Shown here: positions 55,419 through 64,000 of the stretch, in pieces
How the letters are laid out: the number at the start of each line of letters is the position of its first letter
How positions within the stretch are numbered: the first letter of the stretch is position 1
Assembly (NCBI GenBank): GCA_947501615.1
Contig: CANMWK010000008.1
Coordinates: 1 to 64,000 of the forward strand
From: an uncultured Tenacibaculum sp.
GTDB taxonomy: Bacteria; Bacteroidota; Bacteroidia; Flavobacteriales; Flavobacteriaceae
DNA length: 64,000 nt
Reading direction: 5' to 3'
Program-made: the position numbers and the translations under genes
Notes under the pieces: model-generated
What the model was told of the DNA's origin: nothing
Databases searched by the model: none
Seen by the model: the letters and a program-made list of their open reading frames with translations, nothing else

Positions 55419-56732
55419 ATGGAAAATATAGATGCTGCAAGACTTCAAATGGCATTCACGCTAATTTTTCATATTGTTTTTGCCTGTATCGGAATGGTTA
55501 TGCCTTTTTTTATGATCGTCTCTCACAAAAAGTGGTTGAATACAGGAAATCCAGTATATTTAAAATTAACTAAAGTATGGCAAAAAGGAGTTGCCATTTT
55601 CTTTGTAACAGGTGCAGTTTCGGGTACTGCACTATCCTTTGAATTAGGACTTTTATGGCCCGAATTTATGGAACATGCCGGGCCAATAATCGGTATGCCT
55701 TTTTCTTTAGAGGGAGCTGCATTCTTTGTTGAAGCAATTGCTCTTGGTTTTTATTTGTATGGATGGGATAAAATCTCTCCAAAGTTTCATTGGTTTACAG
55801 GAGTTATTGTTGGAATTGCAGGTGTTGCATCTGGAATTCTAGTGGTTTCTGCTAATGGTTGGATGAACGCTCCATCTGGCTTTGATTATGTTGATGGACA
55901 ATTTCTAAATATTGATCCTATTCAAGCATTATTGAATCCCGCTTGGTTTACTCAAGCATTACACATGGTTTTAGCTGCTTTTACTGCAACTGGATTTGCA
56001 GTTGCTGGTATTCATGCTTTTCAGATTTTAAAAAATAAACAAACTGAAATTCATAAGAAAGCTTTTAAAATCGCAATTACATTTGGTGCAATTGCGGCGA
56101 TTTTACAGCCAATTAGCGGAGATATTTCTGCAAAAGATGTTGCTAAACGTCAACCAGTAAAATTAGCTGCTATGGAAGCGCATTACGAAACATCTAAAGG
56201 AGTTCCTTTGTATATCGGTGGAATTGTAGATCAGGAGAAAAAAGAAGTGAAATACAAAATAGAAATTCCGAAAGCTCTATCTTTTTTAGCTTTTGGTGAT
56301 TTTGATGCTGAAGTAAAAGGATTAAATGACTTTCCAGAAGATGAAATTCCGAATGTAGCTATTGTACATTATGCATTTCAAATTATGGTCGGTTTAGGCG
56401 GAATTTTACTCATGGCTGGAGTTTTCTTTTTCTTTGTAAACAGTAAGAACAAACAGTGGTTAGATAAAAAACTGTTCTGGAAATTATTTGCTTTTTTAGC
56501 TCCTGCTGGATTTATTGCTTTAGAAGCGGGTTGGATTGTTACTGAAGTTGGAAGACAACCTTGGATAATTCATAAAATTATGCGAACTAAAGATGCTGTT
56601 ACTCCTATGCCTGGAATTCAATACAGTTTTTATCTTTATGTAGTATTGTATTCTATCTTAACAATAACCGTAGCTTGGTTATTACATAGACAAATAAAAT
56701 CATTAAATAACTCACCTAAATTAAGCCTATGA
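55419..56732 (+). CDS. cydA: Cytochrome bd oxidase subunit I
   Basis: A 437-residue nine-helix membrane protein. The start MENIDAARLQMAFTLIFHIVFACIGMVMPF holds the first heme ligand His. GRQPW occurs in EVGRQPWIIHKIMRT, and the short quinol loop fits the cyanide-insensitive/short-loop branch. With subunit II it oxidises quinol and reduces oxygen at the inner membrane with high affinity. Its stop overlaps the cydB start (ATGA). Confidence 0.95.
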   Translation: MENIDAARLQMAFTLIFHIVFACIGMVMPFFMIVSHKKWLNTGNPVYLKLTKVWQKGVAIFFVTGAVSGTALSFELGLLWPEFMEHAGPIIGMPFSLEGAAFFVEAIALGFYLYGWDKISPKFHWFTGVIVGIAGVASGILVVSANGWMNAPSGFDYVDGQFLNIDPIQALLNPAWFTQALHMVLAAFTATGFAVAGIHAFQILKNKQTEIHKKAFKIAITFGAIAAILQPISGDISAKDVAKRQPVKLAAMEAHYETSKGVPLYIGGIVDQEKKEVKYKIEIPKALSFLAFGDFDAEVKGLNDFPEDEIPNVAIVHYAFQIMVGLGGILLMAGVFFFFVNSKNKQWLDKKLFWKLFAFLAPAGFIALEAGWIVTEVGRQPWIIHKIMRTKDAVTPMPGIQYSFYLYVVLYSILTITVAWLLHRQIKSLNNSPKLSL

Positions 56733-57754
56733 TAGCTGTAGTTTTATTTTTTTTAGCCTTTTCTCTTTTATTATATGTCTTATTAGGCGGTGCAGATTTT
56801 GGTGCTGGGATTATAGAATTGTTTTCCTCTAAAGACAATCAGAAAATCACTAAAAAAACCATTTATCGTGTCATGGGACCCGTTTGGGAGGCGAATCATA
56901 TTTGGATTATTATTCTTATTGTGATTCTTTGGGTAGCCTTCCCGCAATATTATAAAGTGATGGTCACTTCCTTACACATTCCAATTACCTTGATGTTATT
57001 AGGAATTACTTTACGTGGTGTTGCTTTTATTTTTAGACATTACGACGCTTATGAGGATAAATCACAACATATTTATAATTGGTTGTTTAGAATTTCTAGT
57101 TTAATTACTCCAATTTTTTTAGGCATGATTTTCGGTGGAATGATTTCTAGTAAAATTGTATTACCAACAGACACTATTATACCATCTTTTGCTGAAGCTT
57201 ATATTACGCCCTGGTTTAATCCTTTTTCTTTTTTAGTTGGTTTATTTTTTGCTAGTCTTTGCGCTTTTCTATCGGCAGTTTTATTAATTGGAGAAGCTGA
57301 TGAAGAAGGATATCCCATATATGTTAGAAAAGCCAAAATTGCAACAATTGTTGTCGTATTACTTGGTTTTTTGACCATCTGTTATGGTTATTTTACAGGT
57401 ACTATTTTTGTGTTAGGGATTATTAAAAACCCATTAAGCATTGGTTTAGTTGTATTATCTGCTTTAGGTTTAATTCCGCTTTGGTATGCTGTAAAAAAAG
57501 GAAATAGAATTAGCAGTAGAATTTACGCAGGAATTCAAGTGATTTTAATTATTGCTGTGGCTTTAATTCCGCATTTTCCAAATTTATTATTGATTCAAAA
57601 TGACAGTAGAAGTCTTCTAGACAATATAGCGCCTGATGCTGTTATTAATGTATTAGGAATTTCTTTAATTATAGGTGGACTTATTATTGTTCCTGGGCTT
57701 TTTCATTTATTAAAGTCTTTTAAGTTGATCAAGATTTTGGAAAAAGAGCAATAG
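56729..57754 (+). CDS. cydB: Cytochrome bd oxidase subunit II
   Basis: A 341-residue protein with about eight membrane helices and the family start YVLLGGADFGAGIIELF, then VMGPVWEANHIW. It forms the CydAB heterodimer and contributes to quinol oxidation. The 4-bp overlap gives translational coupling with cydA. No CydX-like small gene is visible in the 193-bp gap that follows. Confidence 0.95.
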   Translation: MIAVVLFFLAFSLLLYVLLGGADFGAGIIELFSSKDNQKITKKTIYRVMGPVWEANHIWIIILIVILWVAFPQYYKVMVTSLHIPITLMLLGITLRGVAFIFRHYDAYEDKSQHIYNWLFRISSLITPIFLGMIFGGMISSKIVLPTDTIIPSFAEAYITPWFNPFSFLVGLFFASLCAFLSAVLLIGEADEEGYPIYVRKAKIATIVVVLLGFLTICYGYFTGTIFVLGIIKNPLSIGLVVLSALGLIPLWYAVKKGNRISSRIYAGIQVILIIAVALIPHFPNLLLIQNDSRSLLDNIAPDAVINVLGISLIIGGLIIVPGLFHLLKSFKLIKILEKEQ

Positions 57755-57947
57755 CGATATCTTTTAAAACACTCAACGGATCATCACATCCTTAAGTATT
57801 TGTATTTTATGTAAATTTTCTTAGCTCCAATCTTTAGTCATCTCTAATAACAAAAAAAAATTATGTCCTATAGTTAATTCATAGTAGGTTTTTCAGATAT
57901 AATGTAACAACTGTTGTAATTTTTCGTCATGATAATAAACTATTCTC

Positions 57948-58634
57948 ATGGGCAAAAAAGTCATATTTGCAATTGTAATATTCTCCATTATTTATATGTT
58001 AACCTACAAGATTTATTATTCTTGGTTAAACAAAAATTATAAAAAGAATGAAATTCCTGCTTTAAAATCGATTTATAAATTAGTTATCATTTTTGCTTTT
58101 CTTTCATTTTTATGGAGTTCTTATTCTATTAACGATTATGTGTTGTTCATTTTTAAATTAAGCCTGTATGGGTTACTTTTTATCATAACTATACGAATTG
58201 GTTCAACAACTTTGCTTAAGATACCTTTGTCGAGCGTAGATGATGAAATCCCTATTGATAAAAAAGAAATATCAAAAGAAATTATTCAAAAAGCATCTTG
58301 GTTAAAAGAACAAATGGAAACGAATCTTTTTTATCTGAATCCAGAATTGACTTTAAAATCTTTAGCAGATCATCTTAACATACATCCTAATATTTTATCT
58401 AAAATAATAAATGATGGAGTGGATAAGAACTTCTCTGATTTTGTAAATGGATATCGTGTAAATGCTGTAATTGAAAAATTGAATAGTGGCAATTATGGAC
58501 ATATAACACTACTTGGCTTATCTTTTGAATGTGGTTTCAATTCAAAAACAACTTTTAACAGAGTCTTTAAGAATAGTACAGGTATGACTCCTTTAAGTTA
58601 TAAAAAATCAATAAAAATGAGTCCCATTCTATAA
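57948..58634 (+). CDS. Short membrane-bound AraC family regulator
   Basis: A 228-residue protein with about three membrane helices (about residues 5-22, 45-62 and 66-84) and an AraC-type double helix-turn-helix. It matches the HTH of the regulator encoded at 40349 (LSKIINDGVDKNFSDFVNGYRVNA; LLGLSFECGFNSKTTFNRVFKNST) but lacks four N-terminal helices. It may be a truncated form of the 7TM-HTH type. It lies 66 bp before a serine hydrolase gene, its likely target or partner. Confidence 0.82.
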   Translation: MGKKVIFAIVIFSIIYMLTYKIYYSWLNKNYKKNEIPALKSIYKLVIIFAFLSFLWSSYSINDYVLFIFKLSLYGLLFIITIRIGSTTLLKIPLSSVDDEIPIDKKEISKEIIQKASWLKEQMETNLFYLNPELTLKSLADHLNIHPNILSKIINDGVDKNFSDFVNGYRVNAVIEKLNSGNYGHITLLGLSFECGFNSKTTFNRVFKNSTGMTPLSYKKSIKMSPIL

Positions 58635-58700
58635 CATGGAGCTTTTTATAGCCTGATTGCCTATATGTTTGTTGAATAATTCAATTCTTTAAAATTAAAC

Positions 58701-60317
58701 ATGAAATCAAATTATTTTTTATTACTTATTACATCTTTGCTAATTTCTTGTAAGGTTAATGCTCAAGCAAATGAAATAAACAACTTATTTTTTTCAAAAA
58801 TTGATTTGTTGAAAAAGAAACCTACATCTTATGATTATTCAAATAACTTTACTTTAAATAAAGAACAGTTTCTAAGTATTCACTTTACATTAGACAAACC
58901 ACTTATTGAGAATCTTAAATTATTAGCTCCAAACTTAACGAAAGATGAATTGTTACAAATAGGGAGTTTTCAATTTTCATTTTTAGTAGACGGAAAAACA
59001 GTCTATGTAGAAAACTTAAACAAAGGTGCTGGAACGATTGTCTCTAAAACAACTCAGCTTAAGCATATCATTCCTTTAGTATACCCCAAGCAAATTGATT
59101 TTTGGGGTTGGTTTATGTGGTTAAAGTTCATGAAATTAGGAGGAGGACAAGATATCCTTCTTAAAGATAATCATTCTTTAACTATTGAAGTAAGACCGTA
59201 TATAAGGGAAAAGACACTAAAAGTTGGTCCAATTTTAGCCAAAGGAAAAATTACTGTAGAAGTAGCAAAAATTAAGATCGACGAAAACCTAGTTCCAATT
59301 CAAAAAATACAATCGAATAGCGGTTGGGAATTATCTGAAGATACTTTTGACAGAGACAAGATAGAAGCTCTAAATAGAAAAATAGCTGAAAAAAGATTTA
59401 ATGACATTAATGGAATTGTAGTTATAAAAGAAAATAAGCTTTTAATAGAAGAATATTTTAATGGTGAAAATAGAAATAGTTTACACGATTCAAGATCGGT
59501 AGGGAAATCATTCGCTTCAACAATGCTAGGAATTGCTATTGAAGAGAATTATATTACTGATGAGAATGTATTATTAAAAAACTTTTACGATTTAAAATCA
59601 TTTGAAAACTATAGTAAAAAGAAAGATTCAGTAACTTTAAAATCGCTATTAACGATGAGTTCGGGATTTCTTGGGGATGACGATGATTACAGTAGCCCTG
59701 GAAATCAAGAAAATATGTATCCTACAAAAAATTGGGTGAAATTTTCACTCGATTTACCTATGCAGGAAGATAAAAAAATAGGAAAAGATTATACGTATTT
59801 TACAGCTGGTGTAGTTGTTTTAGGAGATATTATTCATAAATCTGTTCCAGAAGGCTTAGTTTCATATGCTGACAAAAAGCTATTTGCACCTCTTAATATC
59901 ACCAATTATAAATGGCAATACACACCACAAAAGGTTGGTAATACTGCTGGAGGAATCCAGTTAAGAGCAATTGATTTTGCTAAATACGGACAATTATATA
60001 AAAACAAAGGGCTTTGGAATGGCAAACAAATATTAAGTAAAAAATGGGTAGCAAAGAGTTTAGACAAACAAGTAAAAAGACCACCTAATAAGGGGCATTA
60101 TGGGTATTTATTTTGGAATAAAACATTTAAGCACAATAATAAAGAATATGAAGTTTCTTATTGTAATGGAAATGGAGGAAATAAAATTTTTGTTTTTAAA
60201 GATATACCTTTTGTTATCGTTATTACTTCTTCTGCATATAATACCCCAGATGCACATCTTAATGTCAATAAAATGATGACTGATTATATATTACCAGCAA
60301 TAATCAATAAAGAATAA
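58701..60317 (+). CDS. Serine hydrolase with N-terminal extra domain
   Basis: A 538-residue exported protein. A lipoprotein-like start (LLISC) is followed by a beta-rich domain of about 200 residues, then a beta-lactamase-like domain with S266-V-G-K269, a YFTAG element and a C-terminal YGYLFWNKTF/SYCNGNGG end. It is longer than the other two hydrolases of the window and not closely similar. The activity is probably esterase or peptidase. Confidence 0.82.
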   Translation: MKSNYFLLLITSLLISCKVNAQANEINNLFFSKIDLLKKKPTSYDYSNNFTLNKEQFLSIHFTLDKPLIENLKLLAPNLTKDELLQIGSFQFSFLVDGKTVYVENLNKGAGTIVSKTTQLKHIIPLVYPKQIDFWGWFMWLKFMKLGGGQDILLKDNHSLTIEVRPYIREKTLKVGPILAKGKITVEVAKIKIDENLVPIQKIQSNSGWELSEDTFDRDKIEALNRKIAEKRFNDINGIVVIKENKLLIEEYFNGENRNSLHDSRSVGKSFASTMLGIAIEENYITDENVLLKNFYDLKSFENYSKKKDSVTLKSLLTMSSGFLGDDDDYSSPGNQENMYPTKNWVKFSLDLPMQEDKKIGKDYTYFTAGVVVLGDIIHKSVPEGLVSYADKKLFAPLNITNYKWQYTPQKVGNTAGGIQLRAIDFAKYGQLYKNKGLWNGKQILSKKWVAKSLDKQVKRPPNKGHYGYLFWNKTFKHNNKEYEVSYCNGNGGNKIFVFKDIPFVIVITSSAYNTPDAHLNVNKMMTDYILPAIINKE

Positions 60318-60368
60318 AACATTTATTTTTTCTTTTTGGAACTATTTCACCAGGATTTACCTATTACA

Positions 60369-60423
60369 AAATTATCTAGTATGTTATCTAAAAATTCATA
60401 TTTTAAAACATACTAGATAATTT
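60369..60423. repeat. Perfect 17-bp inverted repeat
   Basis: AAATTATCTAGTATGTT (60369-60385) and AACATACTAGATAATTT (60407-60423) pair without mismatch around a 21-nt AT-rich loop. It lies between the convergent serine hydrolase and nrdA genes and ends 13 bp before the nrdA stop codon. It could terminate both transcripts, though no long U-run follows the stem on either strand. Confidence 0.75.
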
Positions 60424-60436
60424 AAGAAAAACTTAC

Positions 60437-62215
60437 TTACCCCTCACAACTTGCACATTCTTTCTTTTGTTTAAATTTTTGTGCTGCATTCATACTATGT
60501 TGGTAATACAGCGATTTTAAACCTAGTTCCCAAGCTGTAATGTGAATTTTATTAATCTCTTTTACTGGCATTTCAGGATGAATAATAATATTTATAGATT
60601 GCCCTTGATCGATATGATTTTGCCTGTTCGCTGCCTGATAAATAATATCCATTTGATCTATCTCAGAATACGTTTTAAATACATTTTTCTCTTCTAAAGT
60701 TAAAAAATCTAAATGTTGTACTGATCCATCTCTTTCTCTAATACTTCTCCAAACTTCTACTGTATCTTTCCCTTTCTTTTGTAAAAGCTTCGTTAAAAAC
60801 GTATTTTTAATTGTTGTTTTAACTTTAGCAATATCTTTTACATAAATATTAGACCAGATTGGTTCTATTCCTTGAGAAACCTGACCTAAAATAAATGCAG
60901 ATGATGTTGTAGGTGCTATTGCATTAAGTGTAGTATTTCTTCTGCCATACCCTTTTAACACTGCTGGTTCTCCAAATTTATCGGCTAGTTTTTCAGATGC
61001 TTTATATGATCTTTCTTTTATCGTTCTAAAGATTTCACTATTTAAGTTAAATGCTTCTTGGCTATCAAAAGCTAACATTTTTGATTGTAATAATGAATGC
61101 CAACCTAGTGTTCCTAATCCTAATGCTCTATTCTCTTTTGCAAAATTATAGGCTCTTTCCATGAATAAAAAAGTTTGTCGGTCTTCTTTATTATCAGAGT
61201 CTCTGTACGATTCTAATTTTTCCAAAAACTCAGTAATTACTGCATCTAAAAAATACACCATAGTTTCTACAGCATCTGTATCTTTCCATGTATCATAATT
61301 TAGTAGATTAACACTAGAAAGCACACATACAAAAGACCAATTATCGTTAGAAGGTAACATGATTTCTGTACACAAGTTACTTGCATAAATTGGCATTTTT
61401 TTATCTTGATATACATCTGCTGCACTATTGTTAGCATTATCGGTGAAAAATACATACGGATATCCCATTTCACCTCTACTTTGTAGTACTTTAGCCCATA
61501 TTGTTCTTTTAGCTACATCACCATCAATCATAGATTGCATCCATTCATTAGTAACAGTAACTCCATGTGTAAGCTCTTGAATAGGATTTCCTTCTGATCC
61601 AATTTCTAAAAACTCCATAATATCTGGATGATCTATAGGCAAATACGGAGAAAACCTACCTCTTCGAACAGAACCTTGACTGACAACATCTACCATAGAT
61701 TCAAATAAACGCATGATGTGTACAGCTCCTGAAGCCTCTCCGTTATTTTTTATAGGTGCTCCCCGATGCCTTATTTTTCCGAAATAGCCAGAAGTTCCAC
61801 CCCCCAGTTTCGACATCATACCTACTTCAGATTGTGTATATAATATATTCCCAATATCATCGTCTATATGAGAACCAAAACAACTTATTGGTAACCCACG
61901 TTCTTTACCAAAGTTAGACCATACAGGTGAAGCTAGTGAATAAAAACCTTCAGACATGTAATAGTAAAACTTTTCTGCAAAACCAGGCATTTGTAATATT
62001 TGCTCTGCTCGTTCTGCTATTTGAGCAATTCTTGTTTCGGGTGTTTCTCCCTCACTAAGATATCCTGCTTCTAAAAAGTTTCTGCTATGCTCATTTAACC
62101 ATGCAAATGGAGCTTCAGAAACTCTGTTCATTTTATCTTTAACTCTTCTACGAGTTTCAATCATTTCTTGATAGGTATTTTTTACCTGTGTCTCTTTTTT
62201 TATTGTATTCCCCAT
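60437..62215 (-). CDS. nrdA: Class I ribonucleotide reductase large subunit NrdA
   Basis: A 592-residue catalytic subunit, short because it has no N-terminal ATP-cone. Catalytic residues are visible: the cysteine in PISCFGS, the thiyl Cys in NLCTE with its Asn and Glu, the paired Cys in VCVLSSVNL, the radical-path tyrosines in SLYYQHSMNA, and the C-terminal CASCEG redox pair (C587, C590). It makes deoxyribonucleotides. It lies 3 bp after nrdB. Confidence 0.93.
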   Translation of the reverse strand: MGNTIKKETQVKNTYQEMIETRRRVKDKMNRVSEAPFAWLNEHSRNFLEAGYLSEGETPETRIAQIAERAEQILQMPGFAEKFYYYMSEGFYSLASPVWSNFGKERGLPISCFGSHIDDDIGNILYTQSEVGMMSKLGGGTSGYFGKIRHRGAPIKNNGEASGAVHIMRLFESMVDVVSQGSVRRGRFSPYLPIDHPDIMEFLEIGSEGNPIQELTHGVTVTNEWMQSMIDGDVAKRTIWAKVLQSRGEMGYPYVFFTDNANNSAADVYQDKKMPIYASNLCTEIMLPSNDNWSFVCVLSSVNLLNYDTWKDTDAVETMVYFLDAVITEFLEKLESYRDSDNKEDRQTFLFMERAYNFAKENRALGLGTLGWHSLLQSKMLAFDSQEAFNLNSEIFRTIKERSYKASEKLADKFGEPAVLKGYGRRNTTLNAIAPTTSSAFILGQVSQGIEPIWSNIYVKDIAKVKTTIKNTFLTKLLQKKGKDTVEVWRSIRERDGSVQHLDFLTLEEKNVFKTYSEIDQMDIIYQAANRQNHIDQGQSINIIIHPEMPVKEINKIHITAWELGLKSLYYQHSMNAAQKFKQKKECASCEG

Positions 62216-62218
62216 ATT

Positions 62219-63493
62219 CTAAAAAAGGTCGTCGCTTGTTATACTTTGTGTTCTTTTACTATAATTGATTGATCTTTTTACGAAAAAATCACCATGTTTT
62301 GTACCTATGATTTCATCATCAAACCATTCGGTTTCTAACAATAGTTTTTCATCTACTTCGAAAATCTTCGCTATACCAATACTTTCAAGGGACTTATTAA
62401 ATCGGTTTTTTAAGAATTCATTGATTACTTTTTTTGATAAAAAGCTTACTTCTCCATCCTCAAAAATCCAATCAACGATGCTTAATTCTGCTTCATAAGC
62501 TTCTTTACACATGTTTTGAATTGTTTGATGATAGGCTTCTGTAAACCATTCGGGGTGTTCTTTTTGTAAAATTTTGATGAGATCTATTCCAAAATCTCCA
62601 TGAATTTGTTCTTCTTTTGAGGTAGCTTCAACAACATTAGAAATTCCTTTCAACATATTCTTATGCTTATTGAAAGCCATAATAATTAGAAACTGAGAAA
62701 ATAAAGATACATGCTCGATAAAAAGAGAAAACAATAAGATCGATTCTGCATATTCTTTGTCACTTTCGCTTTTTGCATTTTTTAGTGCCATTTCTAAATA
62801 ATGTACACGTTTCATCACAGCAGGTTTCTTTTTCAGCATTTTAAACTCTTCATTTAAGCCTAAAATTTCTAAAAGATGGGAGTAAGCGTCATGATGGCGA
62901 ACTTCACTTTCTGCAAAAGTAGCACCAACAGATCCTATTTCAGGTTTCGGCATACGGTGGTATAAATCTCCCCAAAAACTTTTTACTGCAACTTCTACTT
63001 GTGATATGGCAAGCATTGTGTTTTTAATTGCATTTCGCTCAGTTGCTGTTAATCTAGATTTAAAATCCTGAATATCGCTTGTAAAATTAAACTCTGTGTG
63101 AATCCAATAGGAATGTCGTATTGCAGGAACGTATTCATACAAATGGGGGTATTCATATGGTTTTAGATTGATTCGCTTTTCAAAAATATTTGTTTTTCTT
63201 TCCTGTGTTCTTTTATTACGATATAATATATACGATTTAGCTACATTGGTAAACTGACTTTCCATCAAACAAAGCTCTACAATATCTTGAACCTCCTCTA
63301 TTGTTGGTGTATATGTGCTATCATTTTCTTTACGTTCTAAAAGTGTCTTATAAACAGATAATGCAATGTTTTCAGCGTCTTGTTGTGTACCATTTCCCGT
63401 AGCTTTCATAGCTTTAAAAACGGCTACTGTAATCTTTTGTAAATGAAACTCTTTCGTGCTAAAATCTCTCTTGATTATTTGTTTAATCCCCAT
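62219..63493 (-). CDS. nrdB: Ribonucleotide reductase small subunit NrdB with ATP-cone
   Basis: A 424-residue radical-generating subunit. Residues 1-100 are an ATP-cone (IIKRDFSTKEFHLQKITVAVFKAM), normally found on NrdA. Metal ligands appear as E167, E197, H200, E260, E295 and H298, with Y204 at the classical radical-tyrosine position. Known flavobacterial NrdB proteins of this kind (Leeuwenhoekiella blandensis) are inhibited by dATP through the cone and use a dimanganese centre. The cofactor type here is not proven. nrdB precedes nrdA by 3 bp. Confidence 0.93.
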   Translation of the reverse strand: MGIKQIIKRDFSTKEFHLQKITVAVFKAMKATGNGTQQDAENIALSVYKTLLERKENDSTYTPTIEEVQDIVELCLMESQFTNVAKSYILYRNKRTQERKTNIFEKRINLKPYEYPHLYEYVPAIRHSYWIHTEFNFTSDIQDFKSRLTATERNAIKNTMLAISQVEVAVKSFWGDLYHRMPKPEIGSVGATFAESEVRHHDAYSHLLEILGLNEEFKMLKKKPAVMKRVHYLEMALKNAKSESDKEYAESILLFSLFIEHVSLFSQFLIIMAFNKHKNMLKGISNVVEATSKEEQIHGDFGIDLIKILQKEHPEWFTEAYHQTIQNMCKEAYEAELSIVDWIFEDGEVSFLSKKVINEFLKNRFNKSLESIGIAKIFEVDEKLLLETEWFDDEIIGTKHGDFFVKRSINYSKRTQSITSDDLF

Positions 63494-63860
63494 AAGTAAA
63501 ATTTAGATTATTTGTAATGCTATGTTAAATATCTTACTTATTTGAACTCAATCTCTAGAGCTTAAAAAAAGTTTCTAAACATTTTATTAACATTAATTTA
63601 AAGTTAGAATTACGATGTTTTTTTGTAGTAAATGGACTTGTTTGAGCCTTATTTTACATTATAAAATGTATTTAAAAACAACACTAATTTTATTACTTTT
63701 TTAGAATACTAATAAAATTAAGGTGTAAAAAAAACGACATATTTGAGAATTTTCAATTTCGTTTTTGATTGAAAATTTATATTAAAAAATGGGTTTGGGT
63801 AATTTAAAAATATGCGAAAAATTTTAGTACATGACAAAAAACTTAAAAATATTTTTCGTT

Positions 63861-63973
63861 GTCAGGTCTGTAAAGGTCGAGCCTTTCGACTATCGCTCAA
63901 GATAAACTAAAGTCGAGACCTTGTTGTTGTTAATGATTTTAATGAAAACCTCTCGACTACGCTCGAGGTGACA
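63861..63973. repeat. Two copies of the TCGACTNCG interspersed repeat
   Basis: One block (63861-63930) holds TTTCGACTATCGCTCAAG between GGTCGAG and GTCGAGACC. The second (63950-63973) reads CTCTCGACTACGCTCGAGG plus TGACA. They share the core with the copies at 28624-28650 and in tex. The 63494-64000 gap contains no gene I can support apart from these and AT-rich DNA. Confidence 0.7.
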
Positions 63974-64000
63974 TGATAAACCTATACCTAAATAAATTAT

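Overview
The window is low-GC bacterial DNA that reads as a chromosome segment of a marine-type member of the Flavobacteriaceae (Bacteroidota). The evidence is: a complete Bat (aerotolerance) operon; a very large secreted protein with a type IX secretion sorting domain; TAnnTTTG-type -7 promoter boxes; A-rich start contexts instead of clear Shine-Dalgarno sites; DUF2490, DUF2157/DUF4401/GDYXXLXY and DUF2271/PepSY genes; and a class I ribonucleotide reductase whose ATP-cone sits on NrdB. A Tenacibaculum-like genus is my guess and is not proved here. I saw no rRNA, tRNA, CRISPR array, prophage or intact transposase.

Layout. 1-2.05 kb: two 7-bp tandem arrays, tadA, a MOSC gene and lpxH. 2.3-11.5 kb: moxR, DUF58, batA, batB, batC, batD and batE with three small or poorly known partners. 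11.6-15.8 kb: two SulP anion transporters followed by a beta-carbonic anhydrase, probably a bicarbonate uptake and hydration unit. 15.9-26.3 kb: MORN and DUF2490 genes, the 1219-residue T9SS cargo protein, a lipoprotein, CvpA, an SDR oxidoreductase, two TlpA-like thioredoxins and YraN. 26.4-29.2 kb: small unknown genes, one of them broken in a poly-T run. 29.2-37 kb: a membrane trio, LD-carboxypeptidase, and a PepSY-flavodoxin-reductase gene with DUF2271 and ankyrin partners. 37.1-41.6 kb: metG, a lipoprotein, DoxX and an AraC-type regulator. 41.6-50.2 kb is the accessory part: a distant paralogue pair of exported proteins, a beta-helix lipoprotein, two paralogous small lipoproteins, a histone-deacetylase-like gene and a membrane gene bounded by a 63-bp direct repeat. 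50.2-64 kb: tex, three serine hydrolases, cydAB, a short AraC-type regulator and nrdBA.

The most unusual signals lie between 43.3 and 48.7 kb. Three minus-strand units share the element TTTTCACTGAnnnCAG placed 37, 37 and 38 bp before a TAnnTTTG box. Two of the units begin paralogous lipoprotein genes. The third has no normal gene downstream, only a 26-residue ORF followed by a hairpin that pairs fully only as minus-strand RNA. Close by, a gene for a 435-residue membrane protein lies between two identical 63-bp copies of the histone-deacetylase-like gene's 3' end, as if a gene-sized cassette had inserted there while keeping both the upstream coding end and the downstream promoter.

Smaller points are an interspersed repeat family with one copy inside the tex reading frame, an alpha/beta-hydrolase 3' remnant behind tex, a MITE-like inverted-repeat element, and a 17-bp perfect inverted repeat before nrdA.
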